A stretch of 64,000 bases of DNA from assembly GCA_934691625.1 (NCBI GenBank), contig CAKUTA010000001.1, positions 186,001 to 250,000 on the forward strand, written 5' to 3'. Source of the DNA: an uncultured Bacteroidales bacterium. Lineage in GTDB: Bacteria > Bacteroidota > Bacteroidia > Bacteroidales > UBA932. The notes under the pieces are model-generated. The model did not search any database. It was not told the origin of the DNA and saw nothing but the letters and a program-made list of their open reading frames with translations. Below are positions 26,549 to 35,738 of this stretch, one piece after another. Position 1 is the first letter of the stretch. Each line of letters begins with the position of its first letter. A program made the translations under genes and the position numbers.

Positions 26549-27820
26549 TTAGAAACTCTTTTCCTCGGTGTTTTTCCTTGCGCACCTGCGTATTGCAGCC
26601 ACATTCTCCAGCTGGCTCATGTCCGTCCTGCTTGTGACCACCAGCATAGGCTTGGTGTCATAGTGGAAGTTCGGGATGTTTTCCGTGGTGTTGTAGCTTA
26701 CCTTGTTGATGACAGCGCCGTCAAGCTGCGGCAGCTCCCCGATACGTGTCTTGTACTCGTCATCGAATACAGTGTCCTTGTTGATGATGATGAGCTTCCC
26801 GAAATCATTTCCCGTAAGCTGCGAGATGTCCGCCTGGAAGCCTGTGGCTATGACCGTGATGTGGATGGTGTCCCCGGACTCGGGATTGTCATCCCAGATA
26901 AGGCCTCGCTTGGACTTGTCCACCATGCCTGTATAGGTGGCTATGAGCTTGCTGATCTCGCCGAAATCCTCCATTGTCAGTCCCTCGTTGTTCTTTCCGA
27001 CAGTGATGTTGACAAGCAGGTTCTTGGCGGTCTTCAGGTCGAAGTCATTGAGCAGAGGCGATTCCAGCGCCTCCTTCACGGCATTCTTTATCCTGTCCTT
27101 TCCGGTTCCGGTGCCGCATCCCATCAGCGCCATTCCGCTGTTCTTCATCATGGTGATGACATCCTGGAAATCGACATTGATATATCCAGGCTTCTTGATG
27201 ATCTCGATGATGCCCCTTACTGCCGTGGCGAGGACTTCATCAGCCTTTGGCCATGCATCCTGAAGCAGCATCTTCCCGAAGAATTTGTAGAGCTTCTGGT
27301 TGTTGATTATAAGGAGGCTGTCCACATTCTTCTCCAGCTCGTGGATGCCGTCGCTGGCTTTCGCCAGGGCCTGCCGCCCTTCCTCCTCGAACGGGATTGT
27401 TACGACAGCCACGGTGAGTATGCCGCGGTCTTTAGCCATCTTGGCGATTACCGGCGATGCTCCTGTACCTGTTCCTCCTCCGAGTCCTGCAGTTATGAAC
27501 AGCATCTTGGTCTCGCAGTCCAGCACTTTCTCCGCGATGACATCCTGAGACTCCAGTGCCGCATTACGAGCCTTTGCCGGATTCGTTCCTGCTCCTAGCC
27601 CGTCGCCGATCCGGATCTTTATAGGTACATTGCTCTTCTCAAGCGCTTGTGAATCAGTGTTGCATACGATGAAACTGCACCCCTGGATATGCTGGTTGTA
27701 CATGTACGTGACCGCATTGCATCCGCCGCCACCGACTCCGATTACCTTGATTATTGAATTCTCCGGCTTCCAGTCTGACGGAGTCACTATATCATCAATG
27801 CTATTTATAAAGTCTGTCAT
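26549..27820 (-). CDS. ftsZ: Cell division GTPase FtsZ
   Basis: 423 residues. FtsZ is the tubulin-like GTPase that forms the cytoplasmic Z-ring. The glycine-rich GTP-binding signature GLGGGTGTGASPVIA is at about 105-119. The N-terminal IKVIGVGGGGCNAV and the T7-loop segment NVDFQDV are also present. After the core domain (ends about 390) the tail is short, ending RRCARKNTEEKSF. I do not see a long disordered linker or a canonical C-terminal FtsA-binding peptide. The start overlaps the ftsA stop by 4 nt (ATGA-type coupling). The gltX promoter overlaps the stop. Confidence 0.97.
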   Translation of the reverse strand: MTDFINSIDDIVTPSDWKPENSIIKVIGVGGGGCNAVTYMYNQHIQGCSFIVCNTDSQALEKSNVPIKIRIGDGLGAGTNPAKARNAALESQDVIAEKVLDCETKMLFITAGLGGGTGTGASPVIAKMAKDRGILTVAVVTIPFEEEGRQALAKASDGIHELEKNVDSLLIINNQKLYKFFGKMLLQDAWPKADEVLATAVRGIIEIIKKPGYINVDFQDVITMMKNSGMALMGCGTGTGKDRIKNAVKEALESPLLNDFDLKTAKNLLVNITVGKNNEGLTMEDFGEISKLIATYTGMVDKSKRGLIWDDNPESGDTIHITVIATGFQADISQLTGNDFGKLIIINKDTVFDDEYKTRIGELPQLDGAVINKVSYNTTENIPNFHYDTKPMLVVTSRTDMSQLENVAAIRRCARKNTEEKSF

Positions 27821-29319
27821 ACTTCCTCGTTATTGATTTCGTTTGTTGCATGCTCATAGACGTCATTCAGCTTCTGGCCGAGAAGCTTCCAGATGAACGG
27901 CCTCTTCTCCTTTTTCTTCTTCTGTTCAGGCTCTGCCTTCTTTTCAGTTTCTGCCGCCTTTGCCGGTTCAGGCTTTTTCTCAGGCTCAGTCTGCGCAGGC
28001 TTTTCTTCCGGAACCTCATGGGCCGGAGCCTCCTGAGTGCCGGCATCTCCTGCCTCCGGAGCTTCCTCTATCTGGACTTCAGACGGCTTTGCCTCGCCTG
28101 GCATCGCTGCTCCGCCTTCTCCCTCGATGCAGCAGTTTACATTGTCATCCCTGCCGCTGAGGACAAGCCCTGCGATAGTGGCGGCGTCCGCCCTGAGGAT
28201 GCTCTCCGCTCCCGTAGCTACAAAGCCATGCCTTGGATATGCCACGCGGACATTGTATCCGGAAACCTCCTTTATATAGTTGACGATATTCAGCATCTCG
28301 GCGCCGCCTCCTGTTATGACAATGCCTTTGCGCAGCTCGTTCTGAAGTCCGCTTTCCTGTATGTACCAGAGCATTGCGTCGATGATCTCCTTCATCCTTG
28401 CAGTGATGATCTCTGACAGGTATGAAACAGGGATCTGCTTGTACGCGCTCATGTCATCTGTCTCTATCTGGATGATCTTCTCTCCGAAATTCAGCAGCCT
28501 GTCGGGCATGCATCCGCCGAAGGCTATCTTGATGTTCTCTGCCATGCCTTCGGATATGCCGCACTCCATCCTCAGGTCATTGGTCACGGTATTTCCACCG
28601 AACGGAACCGAGCCGTATGCAGCCAGCACCTTCTTGGAGAATATGCTGACAGAGGTCGTTCCTGCCCCGAAGTCGATCAGCGCCACGCCGTTGCCAGTCT
28701 CCTCCTCCGTAAGTACAGCTTTCGCTGTGGCAAGCGGAGTGAAGTATGTGCGGCACACGGCAATGCCAAGGTCATTGAATACCTTTGTCATGCTGGAGAT
28801 AGGCCTTTTCGGGCCGATGAACACCTTGAAATGTCCGGTGATCTCATCTCCTGTCATGCCTACGACATCATTCTCGATAAGCTGGAAATAGTCCCCGGTG
28901 GAGAACGACTGTGCGATTACACCGTAGATCCTTTCCGTATCGGAGCTGCTGTCCTGGTCGGACTCCTGCGCGAGGGACTTCAATGTCTCGATTTCCTCCT
29001 CGGAAATGCAGTCGTCAGGATTGTTTCTCGGCAATGTGCCTGTGGCATCCTGCTGACGGATGAAGCAGCGGGGGAGTCCTGTCACTATCTGGCTGATCTT
29101 TATGTTCAGGTCCCTTTCTGCTTCATCTATGAGGCCTTTGAGAACTGCCTCCACCTTGGTCACGCCAGCCACAGCGCTATGCATGATGCCGGCTGAAGGT
29201 GCTGTTCTATAGAACATTATCTGGGTGTTATTCCCTTCCACCCTCGCCACGGCAAGAGCGGTCTTCTTCGTTCCGAAGTCGACTGCTGCTATAAATCTCT
29301 CACTTGAATTTCCACTCAT
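27817..29319 (-). CDS. ftsA: Cell division actin homologue FtsA
   Basis: 500 residues. FtsA is an actin-fold ATPase that tethers FtsZ to the inner membrane. The core (about 8-380) shows FIAAVDFGTKKTALAVA, ALIDFGAGTTSVSIF and GIVITGGGAEML. After about residue 385 comes a long Glu/Pro/Lys/Ala-rich linker of roughly 75 residues. It is followed by the basic amphipathic segment KRPFIWKLLGQKLNDVYE, which is a plausible membrane-targeting helix. Such linkers are seen in Bacteroidetes FtsA but the composition here is strongly biased. It overlaps ftsZ by 4 nt and lies 3 nt after ftsQ. Confidence 0.96.
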   Translation of the reverse strand: MSGNSSERFIAAVDFGTKKTALAVARVEGNNTQIMFYRTAPSAGIMHSAVAGVTKVEAVLKGLIDEAERDLNIKISQIVTGLPRCFIRQQDATGTLPRNNPDDCISEEEIETLKSLAQESDQDSSSDTERIYGVIAQSFSTGDYFQLIENDVVGMTGDEITGHFKVFIGPKRPISSMTKVFNDLGIAVCRTYFTPLATAKAVLTEEETGNGVALIDFGAGTTSVSIFSKKVLAAYGSVPFGGNTVTNDLRMECGISEGMAENIKIAFGGCMPDRLLNFGEKIIQIETDDMSAYKQIPVSYLSEIITARMKEIIDAMLWYIQESGLQNELRKGIVITGGGAEMLNIVNYIKEVSGYNVRVAYPRHGFVATGAESILRADAATIAGLVLSGRDDNVNCCIEGEGGAAMPGEAKPSEVQIEEAPEAGDAGTQEAPAHEVPEEKPAQTEPEKKPEPAKAAETEKKAEPEQKKKKEKRPFIWKLLGQKLNDVYEHATNEINNEEV

Positions 29320-29322
29320 ATC

Positions 29323-30111
29323 CTATTTCCTGCAAACTATCTGTCCATCGAAGGCGACATTGACATAGCTGTATGCGTCCTGTCCCTTCTCTGGAACGAT
29401 GTATCTATAATAATCCTCTATTTTTGCGAACTTCCTGTCGAACTTCTCCGGCCGCCCCATGTAGAACCTCTCGCGTCCCTTTCTCGGGACTATCACCAGA
29501 TGTCCGTTCTCATTTACATGTATCTGGGCAATGGAGTCGTCCCATCTGCGGTTTCTTGACAGAAAATCCACCAGCCCGAGGATGCCCCCGAGCCATTGCC
29601 TTTCCCTGGCAGTGACGGGCTCTCCCTTGAATCCGCTCTTTATGTTAAGCGGTATCGAGCCGTCCACAATCGGTACCCTGGATGTGTAGTTCTTCTGGAG
29701 CGGGAAAAGGTACCCTTCTGAATCTGCATACCATCCTCCTTCTGAAGATATCAGCCTGACTACAGGAACCCGTTGTGTTATAAGTATATGCAGCTTTCCG
29801 TCCCTTGTGGTGTATGCCTCGCTCTTCAGTATTGCGCTTTTTCCGTCCAGGATTTCCTCTATACGTGCCAGGTCGATCTCCTCCAGGCGTTTCCCGGAGC
29901 AGTTCTCGTAGCTTCCGGCAATATATCCCTTCACGTCCGCAGCGGAAACAAAGCTGAGCCCGCCCTGCTCCGCGATTTCCACGTCAATGCCTGTGCAGGT
30001 ACGCTCACTGTACTCGGCCTTGCTTTTCCGTCCGAGCACGGCGAGGAGACCTGCCAGCACGGCAAGTATCAGCGCAGCAATGATATATTTCCCGGTCTTA
30101 TTAAGTTTCAT
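29323..30111 (-). CDS. ftsQ: Cell division protein FtsQ
   Basis: 262 residues. One N-terminal transmembrane segment (about 9-27, YIIAALILAVLAGLLAVLG) is followed by a periplasmic POTRA-like region (GIDVEIAEQGGLSFVSAADV) and a beta domain ending AYSYVNVAFDGQIVCRK. FtsQ bridges early and late division proteins in the periplasm. Identification rests on topology, size and position between murC and ftsA, as FtsQ sequences are poorly conserved in this phylum. The start codon overlaps the murC stop by one base. Confidence 0.88.
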   Translation of the reverse strand: MKLNKTGKYIIAALILAVLAGLLAVLGRKSKAEYSERTCTGIDVEIAEQGGLSFVSAADVKGYIAGSYENCSGKRLEEIDLARIEEILDGKSAILKSEAYTTRDGKLHILITQRVPVVRLISSEGGWYADSEGYLFPLQKNYTSRVPIVDGSIPLNIKSGFKGEPVTARERQWLGGILGLVDFLSRNRRWDDSIAQIHVNENGHLVIVPRKGRERFYMGRPEKFDRKFAKIEDYYRYIVPEKGQDAYSYVNVAFDGQIVCRK

Positions 30112-31478
30112 TACAGTCCGGCACGCTTCCTGAGCATGTCTGCTATTGGTTCAATGAATCTGTCAATGTTTCCTGCACCGAAGGTCACGAGCACGTCAAC
30201 CGGTTCCTTCTCCAGATAGTCCATGAGCTCCTCTTTCTTCAGCATGACTTTTTCCGGTGCTGTCACCTTGTCGTATATCAGGGCTGATGTGACGCCAGGA
30301 ATAGGCTCCTCCCTTGCCGGGTAGATGTCCAGAAGGATGAGCTTGTCCACCTTGCTGAGTGCAGCTGCGAAGTCGTCCGCGAAATCCCTGGTCCTGGTGT
30401 AGAGATGCGGCTGGAAGATGGCTGTGATCTTTCTTCCCGGGAAGATGTCCCGCATGGAGCTGATGGCTGTCGCCAGTTCTTTCGGATGGTGTGCGTAATC
30501 GTCAATGTATGACAGCTTTTCGGTGTTCAGATGGATGTCAAGCCTGCGCTTTACACCCTGGAATGTGCCTATGGCATGCCTTATGGCTTCAGGCTTGATG
30601 CCGTAAGTTAGGCATACCGCTGCCGCAGCCACGCTGTTCTCGACATTGACCCATCCTGGAGTTCCGCATTTCACGTTCTCTATGACGCCTTCAGGATATA
30701 CGATGTCGAAGCTGAAGTAGCCCAGCTTGTCCGGCTGCGGATTTCTGGCGTAGAAGTCTGCGTGGCTGTTGTTGTAGTGGTATCTCAGAATCCTGGCCTT
30801 CGTGTCTGCGGCGGTGATGTCGAGCCCGAGCTTTGCGATCACTGTGCCGTGCACCTGCGATGCGAATTCCTTGAATGCCTCGCGCACGTGCTGTATGTCG
30901 CCGTAGATGTCCAGATGGTCTGCATCCATCGCCGTTATGACAGCGATTTCCGGATGCAGCTGAAGGAATGATCTGTCAAACTCGTCCGCCTCTGCCACTA
31001 CCGTGGGCGTATGGCTCATGAGCAGGTTTGTCCCGTAGTTCTTCGATATTCCTCCGAGGAATGCAGAGCAGCCTTCTCCACATTCAGTCAGTATATGGGC
31101 TGTCAATGTGCTGGTGGTGGTCTTTCCGTGCGTCCCGGAAATCGCCAGGCAGCGTTCCCCGTCTGTGATTTCGCCAAGTACCCTGGAGCGCTTCAGAACC
31201 TTGTATCCGTGTTCCTGTACATAGACGAGCTCGCCCATGTCGTGAGGAATTGCCGGGGTATAGACCACGAGGGTGTTCTCCATATCTTTCGGGATGAAGC
31301 CGATGTTGTCTTCGTAATGTACGTCAATGCCCTCAGACTGCAGCTTGTCTGTCAATTCCGATTCGGTCTTGTCATATCCTGAGACGTTGAGCCCCTTGAA
31401 CTTGAAGTAGCGGGCTATCGCGCTCATGCCGATGCCTCCGATACCTATGAAATATATGTTCCTGTATTTTGTCGCCAT
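30111..31478 (-). CDS. murC: UDP-N-acetylmuramate--L-alanine ligase
   Basis: 455 residues. MurC adds L-Ala to UDP-MurNAc in cytoplasmic peptidoglycan precursor synthesis. The N-terminal Rossmann motif FIGIGGIGMSAIARYF, the ATP-binding AISGTHGKTTT at about 113-123, EADEFDRSFL and DDYAHHPKELATA are all present and in order. The start ATG 31478 is preceded by a 133-nt gap to murG that holds an intergenic palindrome and AT-rich repeats. This is the largest gap between murG and ftsZ, so murC could have its own promoter, though no clear TAnnTTTG box was found. Confidence 0.97.
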   Translation of the reverse strand: MATKYRNIYFIGIGGIGMSAIARYFKFKGLNVSGYDKTESELTDKLQSEGIDVHYEDNIGFIPKDMENTLVVYTPAIPHDMGELVYVQEHGYKVLKRSRVLGEITDGERCLAISGTHGKTTTSTLTAHILTECGEGCSAFLGGISKNYGTNLLMSHTPTVVAEADEFDRSFLQLHPEIAVITAMDADHLDIYGDIQHVREAFKEFASQVHGTVIAKLGLDITAADTKARILRYHYNNSHADFYARNPQPDKLGYFSFDIVYPEGVIENVKCGTPGWVNVENSVAAAAVCLTYGIKPEAIRHAIGTFQGVKRRLDIHLNTEKLSYIDDYAHHPKELATAISSMRDIFPGRKITAIFQPHLYTRTRDFADDFAAALSKVDKLILLDIYPAREEPIPGVTSALIYDKVTAPEKVMLKKEELMDYLEKEPVDVLVTFGAGNIDRFIEPIADMLRKRAGL

Positions 31479-31521
31479 GATGATGGGTGTATTTTCTGCT
31501 AATTAATTAGTAATTAATATG

Positions 31522-31567
31522 TTAATACTTTTCAAAATCGCTATGCACACTATTTTGGAAAACGTCA
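31522..31567. repeat. Intergenic imperfect palindrome, copy B
   Basis: TTAATACTTTTCAAAAT (31522-31538) faces an imperfect complement beginning ATTTTGGAAAACGT (31552-31565), followed by the tail TAATTGCAGATTAA. It is the most degenerate of the four copies. Spacing, the AAAATCGC-type inner sequence and the tail agree with copies at 23241 and 63127. It lies in the murG-murC gap. Confidence 0.6.
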
Positions 31568-31611
31568 AATAATTGCAGATTAACGAGTTATGTAAAAACA
31601 TTCCTGCAAGT

Positions 31612-32772
31612 CTAAAGTTTGTTTATCAGGCGGTAGGCCTGGACGGCGATGTCGCCTGCCGCATTGGTCAGTGCGAGCTTTGCGATGTTCTCCTCCATTG
31701 ACCTTACCCTTTCAGTCTCCTTCAAAAGCGTCACCGCGGTCTTCATCAGCTTCTCCGGTGCCTCCGCATCCTTCACCAGCAGCGCCGCATCCTTCCTGAC
31801 CAGAGCCATCGCATTGTGAGTCTGATGGTCTTCCGCGACATTTGGGGACGGAACGAAAATCGCCGCCTTGTGCGCTGCGCAGAGCTCGGAGACCGTGCTG
31901 GCTCCGGACCTCGCAATCACCACATCAGCCGCGGCATACGCCAGATCCATCTGGCCGAGGAAATCGCTGTAGTGTATGTGCTTCAGGCAGTCTCCTCCAA
32001 GACCTTCAGCCCTGGCCTTCTCCATAAACCCGTCTATCCGCGCCTTGTAATATTTTCCGCATTGCCAGAGCACCTCGATATTCTCTCCGCCGGGACATCC
32101 GGCCTCTATCCATTTCTGTATGGATCTGTTCAATGTCCCGCTGCCCAGGCTGCCACCTGTCACCAGAATATGGCGCTTCTCTGATGAGAGTCCATAATAT
32201 TTCAGCCCTTCCTCACGCATCTCAGGCGTGGCAGGTACAATCTCCTTGCGTATCGGGTTGCCCGTCATCACGATCTTGTCGGCAGGAAAGAACTTTTCCA
32301 TGCCCTCATAAGCCACGCAGATGCATCCTGCCTTCCTGCCGAGAATCTTGTTCGTCAGTCCCGCAAATCCGTTCTGCTCCTGTATCAATGTCGGGATACC
32401 CTTGCGCTCTGCAGCCCACAGCAGGGGAGCGCTGGCATACCCTCCGACTCCGATTGCTATATCAGGCTTAAACGAGCTGATAAGCTTCCCTGCCATCCTG
32501 ATGCTCTTCAGCACCTTGAAAGGAGCCTTGATGTCATTGATTATATTATGAAGATTCAGCTGGCGCTGCAGACCGACAATCGGCAGGCCTACGATCTCAT
32601 AGCCCGCCGCAGGGACCTTCTCCATCTCCATCTTTCCCTCTGCGCCTACGAACAGTATCCTGCTGTCAGGATTCAGTTCCTTCATCTTGTTAGCTATGGA
32701 GATCGCCGGGAAGATATGTCCGCCGGTTCCTCCTCCGCTTATGATGATTCTCAATGCCTTATACTCTTCCAT
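31612..32772 (-). CDS. murG: UDP-GlcNAc:lipid I N-acetylglucosaminyltransferase
   Basis: 386 residues. MurG makes lipid II at the inner face of the cytoplasmic membrane. The N-terminal GT-B motif ISGGGTGGHIFPA, the AIGVGGYASAPLLWAA segment, the LVTGGSLGSGTLN donor-domain loop and VIARSGASTVSEL are diagnostic. The length is slightly above E. coli MurG (355). The start is 12 nt downstream of the ftsW stop. After the stop, 133 nt without genes precede murC. Confidence 0.97.
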   Translation of the reverse strand: MEEYKALRIIISGGGTGGHIFPAISIANKMKELNPDSRILFVGAEGKMEMEKVPAAGYEIVGLPIVGLQRQLNLHNIINDIKAPFKVLKSIRMAGKLISSFKPDIAIGVGGYASAPLLWAAERKGIPTLIQEQNGFAGLTNKILGRKAGCICVAYEGMEKFFPADKIVMTGNPIRKEIVPATPEMREEGLKYYGLSSEKRHILVTGGSLGSGTLNRSIQKWIEAGCPGGENIEVLWQCGKYYKARIDGFMEKARAEGLGGDCLKHIHYSDFLGQMDLAYAAADVVIARSGASTVSELCAAHKAAIFVPSPNVAEDHQTHNAMALVRKDAALLVKDAEAPEKLMKTAVTLLKETERVRSMEENIAKLALTNAAGDIAVQAYRLINKL

Positions 32773-32784
32773 AATCTTATCGTG

Positions 32785-34170
32785 TTACTGGAGATCGCTG
32801 CTTTCCAGCTCGTCCAGGTCATCCAGGCCGTCCTTTATCTCATCATTCTTCACGAAGATCGGCTCGGCGGCGGCTGTTTCCTGCTCGATCTTCTTCTTGG
32901 CCATCTTGCTGACTGACAATATCACGCCGAATACCATGCTGAATGCCAGGAAAGAACTGTTCCCATGGCTTATCATCGGAAGCGTCTGTCCTGTCAGCGG
33001 GAAAAGGTCCACATTGATAAGTATATGCATCAATGCCTGTCCCGATACCAGAATAACCATTCCTGAGATCATCGTCTTCGCATAATGGTTATCACAGTTC
33101 CTGACAATTATCGAGCCTCTGGCCAGGAGGCTTCCGTAAAGGATCAATATTACCAGTGCTCCCAGTATTCCATATTCCTCCACAATGAAGCTGAATATAT
33201 AGTCCTCGTACATGACAGATACCACATATCTCTGGGTGCTGTTCCCCGGGCCCTTGCCTAGCAGGCCTCCCTCGCTGACCGCAACCTTGGCGCTTACAGG
33301 CTGCATGGTCTCGTCCAGGACCTCCTGGAACTTGAGTGTCCCTGGTCTTTCCGCATGCAGCCTCTCCAGAGGGTCTGCGGATGCCAGCCTGAGACGGTCA
33401 AATATGAGGCCGATACGCTCGAATACTTTTCCTCCTGACAGCTTGTAGGTGCCGAATATGAAGCTGGCTCCGAGCACTCCTGCTGCTGCAAGGCAAAGCA
33501 CATACTTGAGGTCAAGTCCGCCCACAAGGGCTGTGACTATCATTACCGCCCCTATGAACATGGCGCTGGAGTTGCTTCCCAGTGCGATCAGCATCATCGT
33601 GATGATGATGGGTGCGATGACATAGAAGCATACCTTAGCCCATGGCTTCGCGAGAACCTGCAGATATGGTTTTTTCGCCAGCTTGTCCGCCAGCTCGGTC
33701 CTGCCGGTCTTCAGGGCATCCATCGCCCATGCTATGTACATGACCATGAATACCTTGACGAACTCGAACACGTGGAGCTGAAATCCGAATATGCTGATGC
33801 ATCGCCATGCCTTGTTTATGCTTACAGGCTTGAAGAATGGTATCTTGTTGAAGTGCGATGCGAGGAATGCCAGCATCATGAACGATATGAGGAAGCCGTA
33901 TCTGGAGAAGAATCGGAAGAATCCGATTTTTCCGATCTTGTAGCAGCAGACGATTATGCAGAGGCTGGCTCCTGCCATGACGACCTGCTCCATGGCAAAG
34001 GACATCCTGGAACTCTTCTGCTGTATCGCCAGCAGGGAGGTAGAGGATGAAACTGCCAGGATGGAGGACATGATCAGTATGAGGACAATCATCCAGATGA
34101 CCTTGTCGCCCTCCAGATTGTCCAGCATGTTCCAGAATCCTGTCTTCTTCTTTTTCGTCTGTGCACTCAT
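32785..34170 (-). CDS. ftsW: SEDS-family septal glycan polymerase FtsW
   Basis: 461 residues. A SEDS integral membrane protein with about ten transmembrane segments that polymerises septal peptidoglycan with FtsI. The family motif region SEGGLLGKGPGNST and the C-terminal PLTGQTLPMISHGNSS block are present. The latter differs from the common SYGGSS form by H and N. The N-terminal cytoplasmic tail is Lys-rich, and the C-terminal tail after about 420 is acidic (DGLDDLDELESSDLQ). Its position between murD and murG supports FtsW over RodA. Confidence 0.94.
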   Translation of the reverse strand: MSAQTKKKKTGFWNMLDNLEGDKVIWMIVLILIMSSILAVSSSTSLLAIQQKSSRMSFAMEQVVMAGASLCIIVCCYKIGKIGFFRFFSRYGFLISFMMLAFLASHFNKIPFFKPVSINKAWRCISIFGFQLHVFEFVKVFMVMYIAWAMDALKTGRTELADKLAKKPYLQVLAKPWAKVCFYVIAPIIITMMLIALGSNSSAMFIGAVMIVTALVGGLDLKYVLCLAAAGVLGASFIFGTYKLSGGKVFERIGLIFDRLRLASADPLERLHAERPGTLKFQEVLDETMQPVSAKVAVSEGGLLGKGPGNSTQRYVVSVMYEDYIFSFIVEEYGILGALVILILYGSLLARGSIIVRNCDNHYAKTMISGMVILVSGQALMHILINVDLFPLTGQTLPMISHGNSSFLAFSMVFGVILSVSKMAKKKIEQETAAAEPIFVKNDEIKDGLDDLDELESSDLQ

Positions 34171-34189
34171 TTTGGTTCAATGTCTTAGC

Positions 34190-35539
34190 TTACAGGTTCC
34201 TTACGGCAGCCTTGAATTTCTCGCCGCGGTCCTCGTAGCATGTGAACAGGTCGAAGCTTGCGCAGCATGGGCTCAGCAGTACCACGTCGCCGTCCTTTGC
34301 ATAAGCTGCGGACGCCTTCACAGCCTCGTCGGCTGAGAGCACATCTTTCATGTTCTCCTTTCCGACAATGCTCTCGAATGCCTCATGGAACTTATGGTTA
34401 TCCACTCCGAGGCATACGATTGCCTTCACTTTCTCCTTTACGAGATCTGCAAGGACGCTGTAGTCGTTGCCCTTGTCTGTCCCGCCGACAATCCATACCA
34501 CCGGTCTTGTCTGGCACTCGAGCGCGTACCAGGCAGCATCTACATTTGTGGCCTTGGAATCGTTGATGTACAGGACGCCTCCGACGCTCATGACGGGCTC
34601 GAGCCTGTGCTCTATCGGCTGGAAGGTCTCCAGTGAATTGCGGATTACCTTGTTGTCTATTCCGCTGGCCTTTGCAGCGAGTGCCGCCGCCATGGAATTG
34701 TATATGTTGTGCTTTCCGTCCAGCGCAAGCTCCTTCAGGAAGATGTCGCACTCGTCGTTGTCATACTTGACTACAATCTTGTCACCGTCAAGGTATGCTC
34801 CCTGCTCCACCTTGTCCTTCTGGGTGAACGGCAGTTTCTTCGCCTCTATGATGATCTTGTTCAGATGGTTGATGGTGATCTCGTCGTCGGAGTCGAAGAT
34901 GAAGCAGTCCTCGGGGCGGAGATTTCTCGCTATCCTGAATTTGGCTTTCACGTAGTTCTCCATCTCGTATCCGTAGCGGTCGAGATGGTCAGGCGTGATA
35001 TTGGTGATGATGGCGATGTCTGGGCGGAAATCGTAGCAGTTGTCCAGCTGGAAGCTGCTTATTTCCAATACATAGTAGTCGAAATGCTCGGTCGCCACCT
35101 GATATGCGTAGCTCTTGCCGATATTTCCGCCGAGTCCCACATTGAGGCCGGCCTCCTTCAAGAGATAGTATATCAATGATGTTGTAGTGGTCTTGCCGTT
35201 GCTTCCGGTTATGCAGATTTTCTTCGCGGTGTCGTAGCGGCCTGCGAATTCTATTTCTGATATGATGTGGATTCCTTTTTCCTCGATTTTTTTTATCATC
35301 GGGGCGGTGGAAGGAATTCCCGGGCTCTTGATGATTTCATCGGCGTTCAGTATCAGCTCTTCCGTGTGGTGTCCCTGCTCGAAAGGGATGTCCCATTTCT
35401 TCAGAAGTGCAGCATGTTCAGCGGCGATTTCTCCTCTGTCTGAAAGAAAAACGTCGAAACCTTTGACTTTCGCGAGGACTGCAGCGCCTGCGCCGCTCTC
35501 CCCGCCGCCCAAAACTACGATTCGCTTATTAGTGTTCAT
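34190..35539 (-). CDS. murD: UDP-N-acetylmuramoylalanine--D-glutamate ligase
   Basis: 449 residues. MurD adds D-Glu to UDP-MurNAc-L-Ala. The N-terminal VVLGGGESGAGAAVLA, the ATP loop ITGSNGKTTTTSLI at about 113-126, NITPDHLDRY and INDSKATNVDAAWYAL are characteristic. The start ATG 35539 is directly preceded, on the minus strand, by one copy of a direct repeat. A second copy lies 156 bp upstream. The 199-nt gap to mraY is unusual in this tightly packed cluster. ftsW follows 19 nt after the stop. Confidence 0.97.
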   Translation of the reverse strand: MNTNKRIVVLGGGESGAGAAVLAKVKGFDVFLSDRGEIAAEHAALLKKWDIPFEQGHHTEELILNADEIIKSPGIPSTAPMIKKIEEKGIHIISEIEFAGRYDTAKKICITGSNGKTTTTSLIYYLLKEAGLNVGLGGNIGKSYAYQVATEHFDYYVLEISSFQLDNCYDFRPDIAIITNITPDHLDRYGYEMENYVKAKFRIARNLRPEDCFIFDSDDEITINHLNKIIIEAKKLPFTQKDKVEQGAYLDGDKIVVKYDNDECDIFLKELALDGKHNIYNSMAAALAAKASGIDNKVIRNSLETFQPIEHRLEPVMSVGGVLYINDSKATNVDAAWYALECQTRPVVWIVGGTDKGNDYSVLADLVKEKVKAIVCLGVDNHKFHEAFESIVGKENMKDVLSADEAVKASAAYAKDGDVVLLSPCCASFDLFTCYEDRGEKFKAAVRNL

Positions 35540-35540
35540 C

Positions 35541-35735
35541 TCGTATAACCTTTATCTCAAATTCAGTTTATTCTCTCGTTCGGAGGCCCCTGCAGGCGCT
35601 CATCGCAGTTTTCCTGTCGGTTTTCCCCCGTCCTTGCGGACTGCCCCTAGGGGCGATCTCGCTTCACTTCGTTCGCGGCCATCCGGCCTGTTAATTTCGT
35701 ATAACCTTTATCTCAATTCAGTGTGTTCTCTCGTC
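35541..35735. repeat. Direct repeat pair bracketing a GC-rich insert between mraY and murD
   Basis: A roughly 39-bp imperfect direct repeat begins TCGTATAACCTTTATCTC at 35541 and again at 35697, and both copies end in TTCTCTCGT. Between them lie about 117 bp of G+C-rich DNA with short palindromes: CCCCTAGGGG at 35645-35654 and a GGCC-ATCC-GGCC hairpin near 35677-35688. One copy abuts the murD start and the other follows the mraY stop. This looks like an inserted small element with duplicated flank, or a tandem duplication. No transposase is present. Confidence 0.75.
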
Positions 35736-35738
35736 CTC

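Noticed and set aside
26663..27598. 311-residue plus-strand open frame opposite ftsZ
   Set aside because: Antisense shadow of ftsZ; no family resemblance.
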